Shown one piece after another: positions 36,182 to 44,418 of a stretch of DNA of 64,000 bases. Within the stretch, counting starts at the first letter, position 1. Each line of letters begins with the position of its first letter. The notes under the pieces are model-generated. The model saw only the letters and a list, made by a program, of their open reading frames with translations, was not told where the DNA came from and did not search any database. The position numbers and the translations under genes are program-made. Source of the stretch: DATEAV01 sp964575425 (GTDB lineage Bacteria > Chloroflexota > Anaerolineae > Anaerolineales > E44-bin32); the NCBI GenBank assembly GCA_964575425.1, contig CAZNRD010000008.1:1-64000 (forward strand), read 5' to 3'.

Positions 36182-37510
36182 CTAGGCGCGAGCAAAGTGA
36201 GCATCCCTCTTGAGGCAGATCTCGGAGTAGATTGTCTCAATCTCGGCCACTTCCTCTTCCTCTGTCCTAACCGCCGCTAGCCCAGAACGTAGCTCCGCAA
36301 GAAGACCGGGCTCATCCAGGAGGCGCTGCAGTTGGCGGGCGAGTCCGCGGGCGTCTCCTCGTTCGAAAAGCATTCCGTTCGTGCCATGCACGACCATCTC
36401 GGCCATCCCCCCTAGGTCGGTCGCCAGGACCGGCGTCCGGCAGGCAAAGGCCTCCAAAATGACTCTGGGGCAGTTCTCATACCAGACCGAAGGAACAACG
36501 AGGACATCCAGCCCGCGCAGGATCGATGCCGCCTCCTGCTCTCCTTTGTAGGTTCCCATGAACCGGATCCGCGGGTCGCCGCGCACCATCGACCTTAACC
36601 TCGCGGCGTAGTCGGGAAAACGAGCCAGATCTCCATAGACCACGACTTGCAGCCGAGGGTCCGCAATCCTTCGCGCCGATTCGATCAGCACGTGCACACC
36701 CTTGTGCCAGGCAATCTGACCAACGTATCCCACGCGGAGGCCAGCCAAATCGGCATCACGCCGCGGCCCACCCATGTCTGACCCCAGGCTTGTGCCGTGA
36801 GGGATCACTTCGAAACGATCGATTCGTATGCCCGCTTCTTGATAGACCCCGCGAAGGAACCTAGATGGACTGATCACAGCGTCTGCTGCCTGGAGAGTAG
36901 CGGCCAGTTCGCGCGCCCGGGTCTCGATCGCCCTTACCCTGTCCTTGCGCAGTCGCCAGTACGCCTGCATCATCGCCGGGAATAGCCGCCTTGGAATGCG
37001 GTAGCGCCGTCTCTGCTCCCCAATGCACCTCGCACAGCGGGCCGGGTCGATCGGCGCGCTCGATAGGTTCCCGTCCGTCCGGATCAAGGTGATGCGCGGG
37101 CACAAGTACCAGAAATCGGTCAGCGTCACGACTGTGGGGACGCCAGCCCCATAAGCGGCACGCAGCGCGCTTCCGGAAAGCAGATATCCCCCGATCAGGT
37201 GAAAGACTTCGGGACGGAATTGGGCGATGTACTCGCGGAGATGAAGGCCGATCCAGGGGTTGTCGTACTCCCACCGGTCCCTATCTGGCGCAGCCGACAG
37301 GTCGAAGGACATCCGTCGGACATGGATCCCCTCATAGACCTCGTCCTGATAGGCAACGCCATCGATTGGCCCCCGGTCGATGTGCTCAACGCACACGACG
37401 CGGACATCATGTCCCCGCGCGGACAGGCCCTGGGCCAACAGCTGGGTGGATTTCTCGGCCCCTGCCAGATACCTCGGCGGGTAGTGATGGACAGCGAGCA
37501 TGATGTGCAT
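36182..37510 (-). CDS. GT4-family glycosyltransferase
   Basis: A 442-residue GT-B enzyme. M-H-I-M-L-A-V-H-H-Y-P-P opens it, then H-L-I-G-G-Y-L, a Cys-containing C-A-R-C-I-G-E loop, S-R-F-L-R-G-V-Y and V-P-S-V-W-Y-E-N-C-P-R-V-I-L-E-A-F-A-C-R-T-P-V. The C-x-x-C near residue 165 is typical of a GT4 subgroup in exopolysaccharide clusters. ATG at 37510 has GGAG five bases ahead; a start at 37591 would only add residues with no family match. Confidence 0.88.
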   Translation of the reverse strand: MHIMLAVHHYPPRYLAGAEKSTQLLAQGLSARGHDVRVVCVEHIDRGPIDGVAYQDEVYEGIHVRRMSFDLSAAPDRDRWEYDNPWIGLHLREYIAQFRPEVFHLIGGYLLSGSALRAAYGAGVPTVVTLTDFWYLCPRITLIRTDGNLSSAPIDPARCARCIGEQRRRYRIPRRLFPAMMQAYWRLRKDRVRAIETRARELAATLQAADAVISPSRFLRGVYQEAGIRIDRFEVIPHGTSLGSDMGGPRRDADLAGLRVGYVGQIAWHKGVHVLIESARRIADPRLQVVVYGDLARFPDYAARLRSMVRGDPRIRFMGTYKGEQEAASILRGLDVLVVPSVWYENCPRVILEAFACRTPVLATDLGGMAEMVVHGTNGMLFERGDARGLARQLQRLLDEPGLLAELRSGLAAVRTEEEEVAEIETIYSEICLKRDAHFARA

Positions 37511-37547
37511 AGGGTCTCCGCCCGACACGCCCTGGCCGATCCCGGTC

Positions 37548-38972
37548 TTAGCCGCTTGGCCTGACAAGACTCCGGAGCTGGCCCAACTCATTCCGGCTCA
37601 CGACCCGCAGCAATGCCAGGAACACGGCATAGGCCGCCGCACTACCTGCGATGGCAACCACGAGATTCACGTCGATGAGGAGAAGGACGACCACTGCCAT
37701 CAGCAGGTTGGCAATCACCACGCGTCCGAGGAGCCAGGACATGCCGGTCAGCCCTAATTTCCGTGAGAGAAGCACAAAGAACGGCACCGCGGCCACCAGA
37801 TCCGTCACAACCGTCACGATCGCGGCGCCGATAATCCCCAGGACGGGGATCAGCAGGAGATTCAGCACGACGTTCGCGGCAGCGCTGGTGGCGTAGATCC
37901 TCGCTGCCGCCCGTTCCTCGCCGACCACTGTCGTCATGTTTCCACAGAAGCCAGCGAAGAGGAGAAGGGGCACATCCCAGACGATGATCTTGAAGACGGC
38001 TGCGGCCGGTAGGAACTCCGACGTGTACAAGGCCTCAATGAGAGGTTCGGCGATGAGCATGCCGCCCACCGCTACAGGCACTCCGAGCAGTGCAATGATC
38101 CTCACCGAATGACGGTACCACACCTCAACCTGCCGGCTGTCCTGCACATAGGTTCTCGCAAGCGATGGCACCATCGCAACGCTGAACCCGCTCAACGCGA
38201 ACGTGAGAGACTTCACCAAGCCATAGGCAGCGTTGTACCAACCCACGGCTTGCTCCGAGACCAGCTTCGAAAGAACCACCGTGTCGAACCGGAACGTGAC
38301 CGTCAGCGAGAGGGAGATGAACATGAATGGCAGACCCGACCGAACCAGTGCCGGCCATGAACGCGGCGAGACGCGCGGCGGCGAGACAATGTAACCATTC
38401 CGCCTGACCACCAGGGCCGCAACCACCAACTGCGGCAGCATGGCCACTATTCCAATCCCAACCAGTGCGATAAACCCCCATCCGAGGAGCAGGACGAGGG
38501 AGCCGAGGGCGACAAAGCTCACCTGTCCCAACACGGTGAGGGGCGCAACGACATCAAACCGTTCATGAGCCGTCAGGAGGGTCTCCAGCGGAGCTGTGAA
38601 TGCCGAGAGAACAAATGTCCAGGTGTAGAGAAACACCCCCATGACGATGCCTGGCGAGTAGCCGACCCCCGTCGCGGCGAGTGTGATGGTGGCTATCCCA
38701 ATCGCGGCGAGCACAAGCCGGACGGCAACCAGGTCCCAGAACAGCTGTCCGGCCTTGCTGCGGTCGCGAGCGATCTCCCTCATCACATACTGGGAGATCC
38801 CTAGCTCAGCGAAGATCTGGAACAGGCCGACGAAGGCCAGGACGATCGAATACTGGCCAAAGCGTTCGTCCCCAAGGCGGCGGACCACGAACACCCCAAA
38901 CAGGAAGCTGACGGTCTTAAGCGCCAAGCCTCCGATCGTGACAAACGCCGTGTTTCGGGCGATTGTCCGCAT
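37548..38972 (-). CDS. Wzx-type oligosaccharide flippase
   Basis: A 474-residue MOP-superfamily transporter with about twelve to fourteen helices. The N-terminal A-F-V-T-I-G-G-L-A-L-K and R-R-L-G-D-E-R-F-G-Q-Y-S motifs are typical of the polysaccharide biosynthesis (Wzx/RfbX) family, which flips lipid-linked repeat units across the membrane. It is the only flippase of this class in the window. ATG 38972 follows GAGGGG at a spacing of nine. Confidence 0.88.
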   Translation of the reverse strand: MRTIARNTAFVTIGGLALKTVSFLFGVFVVRRLGDERFGQYSIVLAFVGLFQIFAELGISQYVMREIARDRSKAGQLFWDLVAVRLVLAAIGIATITLAATGVGYSPGIVMGVFLYTWTFVLSAFTAPLETLLTAHERFDVVAPLTVLGQVSFVALGSLVLLLGWGFIALVGIGIVAMLPQLVVAALVVRRNGYIVSPPRVSPRSWPALVRSGLPFMFISLSLTVTFRFDTVVLSKLVSEQAVGWYNAAYGLVKSLTFALSGFSVAMVPSLARTYVQDSRQVEVWYRHSVRIIALLGVPVAVGGMLIAEPLIEALYTSEFLPAAAVFKIIVWDVPLLLFAGFCGNMTTVVGEERAAARIYATSAAANVVLNLLLIPVLGIIGAAIVTVVTDLVAAVPFFVLLSRKLGLTGMSWLLGRVVIANLLMAVVVLLLIDVNLVVAIAGSAAAYAVFLALLRVVSRNELGQLRSLVRPSG

Positions 38973-39350
38973 CAGAGAGACCCCTCTTGGTGGTCCGGTC
39001 CTGGACGGTTGCTGCACTCAGTCCTCCACGTTATGCCAGCGGCCTCCGGGCCTGGCCTCGGTGGCATCCACGCTCACGCCCCGGCGCAGGCCTCAGCCCC
39101 CATCTTGCGCAATCACTCCTTCATCAAAGATGGATCAAACCCTAATAAGTGCTGCCCCTGGATGAGAGCCGACCAGACACGAACCCCCGTGCTGGACCCC
39201 CCGGAGACCGGGACATGCACGCCTAGACGCGTCTGGAGCCAGCGTGCTACTCGCAACATCTCCCCTCTGCCTGTAAATCGCCAGCACCGCTCGCCACTTC
39301 ATGCGTTCTCAACGTCGGCAGCCTGCGGCTCGCGCTCCCATTGAGCGCCC
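38973..39350. other. Gene-poor interval with possible gene debris
   Basis: About 380 bases between the flippase and the asparagine-synthase remnant. A 48-codon minus-strand frame (39113-39259, ATG with GAGGGG only two bases ahead) and a second overlapping frame look like pieces of one broken gene, but no family could be assigned. Confidence 0.4.
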
Positions 39351-39600
39351 TCAGGGTGTCCGGTTGACCGCCTGGTCCACGAACCGGCGGAGCATCAGTT
39401 CGTCGGTCAGAATGGGTTCGACCTTGCCGATCGTCCAATTCCCAGTCCAGCAAGTTATCGATCCATGAGGGATCGAAGGAAACCAGGATCGAACAGATTG
39501 CGTTCGGCTCTCTGGCCATCAAAGAGGATAAGCCCTCGGCCCACGACCGCTGGTCCGCTCGCAAGCAGATCCCCCACTCCGCATAGGCTGTTGTCCGCGC
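39351..39600 (-). pseudogene. Degenerate 3' end of an asparagine-synthase-like gene
   Basis: Three reading frames, in order, spell the C-terminus of an asparagine-synthase-like protein. Frame one gives A-Y-A-E-W...R-A-D-Q-R-S-W-A-E-G, frame two L-I-L-F-D-G...F-D-P-G-F-L-R-S-L-M-D-R and then a TAA (39455-39457), and frame three G-K-V-E-P-I-L-T-D-E-L-M-L-R-R-F-V-D ending at a TGA (39351-39353). The intact neighbour at 41042-42934 ends with G-D-L-H-A-W-A-E-D-L, L-F-R-P-D-G-V and V-M-R-R-F-V-D at matching spacing. At least two frameshifts and one stop separate it from function, and the 5' part is missing. The Glu/Leu dehydrogenase gene lies between remnant and intact copy. Confidence 0.75.
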
Positions 39601-39696
39601 CGGCTCTTCGCTGCACCATGGGTGACGAGGTGAATTCGCCAGCCATGGTCAGCACGATGCTCTGATCAGCACTCCAGACAGACTACGGTCCGAGAC

Positions 39697-41058
39697 TCAA
39701 CGGGCCGAACCTGAGCGTGCGACTGCAGCCCGGCTCTGCTGATCCGAGGGGAAACCCTTCTGCGAAATGGTCTCGTCCGCTGTAAGTGCGCGTACGGTTG
39801 CGCCTAGCCGCATGTCCTGCATGCGGGCCAAGGCCGCTGCTCTCACACGCCCGCTCAACTTCGGAGCGGCGCGGTAGAGGCGCCACGCAAATCTCCACCA
39901 CAGGCCGCGGGCACCCTGCCTTTGCAGCACTACCCAGGGGCGGGCAGAGCGGCCCCTAGAAGAGGGGGAGGGTGGCAGCGCCAGCGCCTGATGGCGGCGC
40001 CAGGCCAAGATCCTTGCCTCATCTCCCACAGAACGGCCGCTGCGGCCAGCGGCCTGGATCAACGACCGCACCAAACGCGCGTACGTTCCCTCGATCACAA
40101 CGCGTCCTTCAGCGAGGGTGAAACCATGGCTGTGCAGGTCGGAGGCGAGGATCCCCCCACAGTTGGCAACGAAATCCGGCACAACCATTACGCCGCGGGC
40201 GGACAGGCGCACCTCGGCGTCAGGAGTCACCGGTGCATTCGCGATCGGGACGATCCATCGAGCGCGAACACTCTCTACATTGCCCACATGGATCAGCCAT
40301 GGCCGTGCCCCTGGGATAAGGACATCCACAGGTTGGCCTGGCAGGTCCGCAGGTTGGAATCGAGTCGCGCCGACGACATGTTTCACGAGGCCGTCTCCGC
40401 ACCGTTCCTTGAGCTCCAGCAGCCGGCCGATCTCCAGGCCGTTCTCAGCTGCAACCCCGCCTTCCACGGTCGTCAGGGCCGTCAGGCGGGCACCAGCCTG
40501 CAGCAGGAGCTGAGCGAGAGAGGCACCGACCTTGCCGAAGCCCTCCAATCCGACTCTCAAACCGACAAGATCGACACCACTGGACTGGACCACCTGTCGG
40601 ATGCACTCGAAGACCGTCAGAGCAGTGGCTGCAGAGCCGTCGATTTGGTCGACCGACAATGGCTGGCCAGCCGCCGCCATGATCGTGCGCAGGTCATCCA
40701 GCGTGGTCCCGAGATCCAGTCCGGGGAGGAAGACCCGGTCCTTGATCAGGCCTGCAGTGGCACGGCCAAAGGCCTCCATCACCTGGTCACGGCGCGTGGT
40801 CATGGTTTGCACGTCCACGCTCAGACCAGCTTTTGCTCCTCCCATCGGAATGCTGAGCAAAGCCCATTTGAGCGTCATCGTACGCGCAAGTGCTGCCAGT
40901 TCACCCTCAGTGATCCCCGGTACCCACCGCACGCCGCCCGAGGCGGTCCCGTGGACTGTCCGATCGATGACAACGTGGCCCAGCAAGCCAAGACTGTCAT
41001 CGGCAATCCGAATGGACCGCAGAGGGCCGGAATCGCCGCCGTCAGCCAAGGACGACAC
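39697..41058 (-). CDS. Glu/Leu/Phe/Val-type dehydrogenase
   Basis: A 453-residue amino-acid dehydrogenase-like protein. T-M-T-L-K-W-A-L with S-I-P-M-G-G-A-K-A-G-L holds the family lysines, and the Rossmann part has G-L-E-G-F-G-K-V-G and I-V-P-I-A-N-A-P-V-T. V-P-D-F-V-A-N-C-G-G-I is the usual C-terminal motif. These enzymes interconvert amino acids and 2-oxoacids with release or capture of ammonia. Its C-terminal extension of about 60 residues has no recognised domain. It overlaps the asparagine-synthase-like gene by 17 bases from the GTG at 41058, or 50 from a TTG at 41091; neither has a clear ribosome site. Confidence 0.82.
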   Translation of the reverse strand: MSSLADGGDSGPLRSIRIADDSLGLLGHVVIDRTVHGTASGGVRWVPGITEGELAALARTMTLKWALLSIPMGGAKAGLSVDVQTMTTRRDQVMEAFGRATAGLIKDRVFLPGLDLGTTLDDLRTIMAAAGQPLSVDQIDGSAATALTVFECIRQVVQSSGVDLVGLRVGLEGFGKVGASLAQLLLQAGARLTALTTVEGGVAAENGLEIGRLLELKERCGDGLVKHVVGATRFQPADLPGQPVDVLIPGARPWLIHVGNVESVRARWIVPIANAPVTPDAEVRLSARGVMVVPDFVANCGGILASDLHSHGFTLAEGRVVIEGTYARLVRSLIQAAGRSGRSVGDEARILAWRRHQALALPPSPSSRGRSARPWVVLQRQGARGLWWRFAWRLYRAAPKLSGRVRAAALARMQDMRLGATVRALTADETISQKGFPSDQQSRAAVARSGSAR

Positions 41059-42934
41059 TCCGGGCGCTCTCCGCAGATGAGGTGTCGACAAAGCGGCGCA
41101 TGACGAGCTCGAGGCTCATCAAGGGTCCGAGCTTGCCCACCAAGTTGTGCTCGCGGCCCGCCTGCAGGCGTCTCCACAGTGACCGGACGCCGTCTGGGCG
41201 GAAGAGCCCCCGACTGAGAGCGCGTTCGCTGAAGAGCAAGTCTTCCGCCCAGGCATGCAGGTCCCCTCGCAGCCAGCTCTCGTAATCCGAGTGCAGCGGA
41301 AAGTACTCGGGAAAGACTCTTGCTGCACGCCGATTGATGTACGCCTTGGCGCGCTTGACCATTCGGGCGCCAAGCCGAATCGGTGAGTGATTGGTCGCCG
41401 GGAGCTCGTCCTTGTCATACGGGATGATTGCCAGGTGGCGCATCGAGTTCCACATGATCGCCTTGCGCAATCGGCGATCGCGGAGCATCTCTGGAGGAAG
41501 GGCGTACACGAAGTCGAAGTACTCGTAGTCATAGAACGGGAACCTCTGCTCGATCCGCCAACGCCGGAACACGGTGTAGTAGAGGAAGAGCCGACGGTCG
41601 GGATTCTCTAGCGCGAAACTGACCACGCGTTGGGAATGCGGCAGGTGAACATACGGGACTAGCGCTTCACGGAGCGAAGCCAGGGCATAGCCTCGAAGCG
41701 TTCTTCGGATCTCGGGCTGGTAGACACTGTCCTCTTCGGCCTCGGTCAGTGACGGCCAGGTGGTCTTCTCAACCAGCATGGCAAAGAGGCGGGAGGCAAG
41801 CGCGTCATCGTCGCACACAGCAAAGATTGATGGATCGCCCCAGTCGAGCGCCGTGTGCCCACCTCCGAATCCGCTCAGGTCAACCTCCATCCATTGCCGC
41901 GCAGCCTCGAGGACGCTGATTCCATGGGCATGCACCCAGGTGTGAAAGCCCTCGGTCAGGGCCGTGTGCAATCCGTGATACGCCAATACCCACCTTCCGT
42001 CCACGAATGGCAAGGCATGATGATCGCTACCTGCCCTCCTGGCAACCGCGGCGGCATAGACCATGTCTCGGCAGTCTGGAATCCCATAAGTGACCGTTGG
42101 CACGCGGCGCCCTGTTTCGGACGCCATTCCCAGAAGGACACGGGAGTCCAACCCGCCACTCAAAAACACTCCGATGCGCTCCCTGCCGTCCAAACGTCGG
42201 CGTACTGCCTGCCTGAGCCTCCGTTCCGCCTCCTCGGCAGCCTCCTCGAATCTCAAGCCGGCGGGGAGGCGAGGTATCCGTCCAATGCCCCAGTAGCGTG
42301 TCAGCGTCAGCCGCGTCTCGCGAAGATCGTAGCCCAGGAGGCTGGCGCTCGGCAGCAATCGCACATCCTCGAAAAAGGTCCTGTCTCCCAGTAGGTGCTG
42401 AAACCTGACGTACTCTGCCACGGCTGCCATGTCCAACTTGCGCACGAATCGAGGGTCGCTCAGGACGGCGTTCATCTCCGGGCCGAAGGAGAAGGTGCCG
42501 TCCCGCAGCGCGTAGTACATCGGGTAGAGACCGAAGCGATCGTTCCCGAGGATCAATCGATGCCGGCGGGCGTCCCAGATCGCCACCTGAAAGGCACCAT
42601 TCATCCACTTGAGGAACTCGTCACCATGCTGTTCGTACAGGGACAGCGCGTAATCCTCTGGACGCCAGCGATGGCCCTTGGGAGGGCGCCCCTCAAACTG
42701 GAAGAGCTCGCCGGCCATGAAGAGCGCAACTGTGCGATCGTCCGACCAAACTGGTTGGGGTTCACGATTGAATATCCCTATCCCGACGCGCCCGAGGCCC
42801 ACACCTTCCTGCAATTGAACGAAGGTGTCGCAAGTCATCTCCTGCCCATGCGCCAGAGCGGCTGACATGCGGCCGAGCAATTCACCCACCTCGCTCGCAC
42901 GCTCCGGGGAGACAAGCCCGAAGACGCCGCTCAT
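41042..42934 (-). CDS. Asparagine-synthase-like protein with Cys2-to-Ser change
   Basis: A 630-residue two-domain protein. Residues 1-215 are a class II glutaminase domain, residues 235-600 an asparagine synthase domain with the ATP pyrophosphatase motif S-G-G-L-D-S (259-264). The N-terminus reads M-S-G-V-F-G where active enzymes have M-C-G-I-F-G, so the glutaminase nucleophile Cys2 is Ser (AGC codon). Ammonia-dependent activity or a different amide or ligase role is possible. Start ATG 42934 has GAGG six bases ahead; a TTG at 43021 would bury the N-terminus. Such proteins sit in many exopolysaccharide loci, where they may amidate sugar carboxylates. Confidence 0.85.
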   Translation of the reverse strand: MSGVFGLVSPERASEVGELLGRMSAALAHGQEMTCDTFVQLQEGVGLGRVGIGIFNREPQPVWSDDRTVALFMAGELFQFEGRPPKGHRWRPEDYALSLYEQHGDEFLKWMNGAFQVAIWDARRHRLILGNDRFGLYPMYYALRDGTFSFGPEMNAVLSDPRFVRKLDMAAVAEYVRFQHLLGDRTFFEDVRLLPSASLLGYDLRETRLTLTRYWGIGRIPRLPAGLRFEEAAEEAERRLRQAVRRRLDGRERIGVFLSGGLDSRVLLGMASETGRRVPTVTYGIPDCRDMVYAAAVARRAGSDHHALPFVDGRWVLAYHGLHTALTEGFHTWVHAHGISVLEAARQWMEVDLSGFGGGHTALDWGDPSIFAVCDDDALASRLFAMLVEKTTWPSLTEAEEDSVYQPEIRRTLRGYALASLREALVPYVHLPHSQRVVSFALENPDRRLFLYYTVFRRWRIEQRFPFYDYEYFDFVYALPPEMLRDRRLRKAIMWNSMRHLAIIPYDKDELPATNHSPIRLGARMVKRAKAYINRRAARVFPEYFPLHSDYESWLRGDLHAWAEDLLFSERALSRGLFRPDGVRSLWRRLQAGREHNLVGKLGPLMSLELVMRRFVDTSSAESARSVVLG

Positions 42935-43062
42935 CCTTCGCCTCTTCGTACGACTGTGTGCGCGCGCAACCTCGGTCGGCCGCGGGCTGCGTCCTTCGCC
43001 TGCCTCGCTCCGGCGCGGCAATCGGCTCCTCTCAGCGCCTCAGAGGTCTGGCTGAGCCGACT

Positions 43063-44412
43063 CTAGGCATGCCATCCTTGGAGGCGGAGGACTCGCTCGA
43101 GCACGGACAACACCTGTCGGGGAAGCCCGGCGGTGTCCATCCCCGAGGCGGCCAGGATCGCCAAACAGGGGAACGCAGGCAGCGAGTAGCGAGTGCCACC
43201 ATAGGTGACCAGGCTCACGGCAAGCAAGGTGACCTGCGGCAGGATCAGGATGGCCGCCTGCCACGCCTGCCCACACAGAAGGAGGCGCCGGATCCCCAGA
43301 GCGACGAGCCCCCAGAACAGCACGGTACCAAGCAGGACCGCGATGAACGCGACCGAGGGCAGGCTCACCACCCCGGAGATGCTGAACGCCAGCGGCCACA
43401 AGAAACGACCTGCCTTGGCCGGGAGCAGAACCGCGAAGGCAGTCGGGTTGTCGGAAATCCACGAGCGGGCGCGCTGGGAGAACTCGCGCTGGCTGTCCAC
43501 CTCGCTCATGCCCGGCAATACATACGGCCCAGACCAGACAAAGCCACCGTCCGCCTGGGGGTTGTTCCCGCCGTACAAGTTGATGCCTGCGCTTGTGGTG
43601 AGAGGAACAAAGGCGTGGAAGACCCGCGCGTTCCGGACCACCCACGGAGCCAGCATGCCTGCCAAGAGTACGAAAGGGAGCAACGCAACGACGATCCGAC
43701 GGTTGATCCTCTTCTCCCGGGGCCAGTACCTCCAGGCAAAGCACAGGCACATTGCACCGGCCAGGATCGCTAGGCTGGGCTTGAGGTATAGGCCAATGCC
43801 AAGAGCGGCCGCCATGGCTGCTCCCGCTGCCCCTCGCAAGCGCCCGGAGAGCAAGGCGAACTCCGCCTCCGTCACACATCCGATAGCCAGCGTCTCGGGG
43901 TAGACCGAGATTGAGGTGGCGATCAGGATTGGGTTCACGGCAACGAATGCTGCGGCCACCACGGCGATCGTCGGGTTCGCAGTAAGCCGCTTCGTCATGA
44001 CGTAGACCGAGGCCACGACGATCGCGTCGACCAAGATCTGCACGACCTGGACGGCAAGCGGATGGGAGCCGACGGCATCCAATGCCGCCAGGACCATCGG
44101 GTATCCCGGCATCCGATATGCCGTCGCTGTTCCTCCATCGAAACGGAAGACCCCGGAGGCCAAGTTCCTCGCCAACTGAACGTAGTCAAGCGCGTCGCCA
44201 CCTTCGACCAGTCGCAGCAGTTGGGGGATCCGCGCATAGAGGCTCAGCGCGACCAGCCGGGCAAATGACCCCAGGCTGATCAGCAGGCCGAGGATCAAGA
44301 GACTCGCGCGACCTTCCGCCCGAGTTCGAAATGAGCTTTGGGCATCCACCACGTCACCTGTCACAAAGCCCTTGCCACCCCCGGCGCGGATCGCTTGAAG
44401 CATTGCTTCCAC
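43063..44412 (-). CDS. PMT/ArnT-like (GT-C) membrane glycosyltransferase
   Basis: A 449-residue protein with about ten helices. The first outside loop contains E-G-G-D-A-L-D-Y-V-Q-L-A-R-N and, after it, Y-R-M-P-G-Y-P, which resembles the catalytic loop of GT83/GT39-like enzymes. They use polyprenyl-phosphate sugars on the outer face. A large periplasmic-like loop (N-L-Y-G-G-N-N-P-Q-A-D-G-G) follows the eighth helix. Six bases separate it from the GT-C gene upstream. Confidence 0.78.
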   Translation of the reverse strand: MEAMLQAIRAGGGKGFVTGDVVDAQSSFRTRAEGRASLLILGLLISLGSFARLVALSLYARIPQLLRLVEGGDALDYVQLARNLASGVFRFDGGTATAYRMPGYPMVLAALDAVGSHPLAVQVVQILVDAIVVASVYVMTKRLTANPTIAVVAAAFVAVNPILIATSISVYPETLAIGCVTEAEFALLSGRLRGAAGAAMAAALGIGLYLKPSLAILAGAMCLCFAWRYWPREKRINRRIVVALLPFVLLAGMLAPWVVRNARVFHAFVPLTTSAGINLYGGNNPQADGGFVWSGPYVLPGMSEVDSQREFSQRARSWISDNPTAFAVLLPAKAGRFLWPLAFSISGVVSLPSVAFIAVLLGTVLFWGLVALGIRRLLLCGQAWQAAILILPQVTLLAVSLVTYGGTRYSLPAFPCLAILAASGMDTAGLPRQVLSVLERVLRLQGWHA

Positions 44413-44418
44413 CGCCCG

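Noticed and set aside
39113..39259. A 48-codon minus-strand frame starting ATG with GAGGGG close by.
   Set aside because: The ribosome site is only two bases from the ATG, there is no family match, and the region next to a pseudogene looks like debris.
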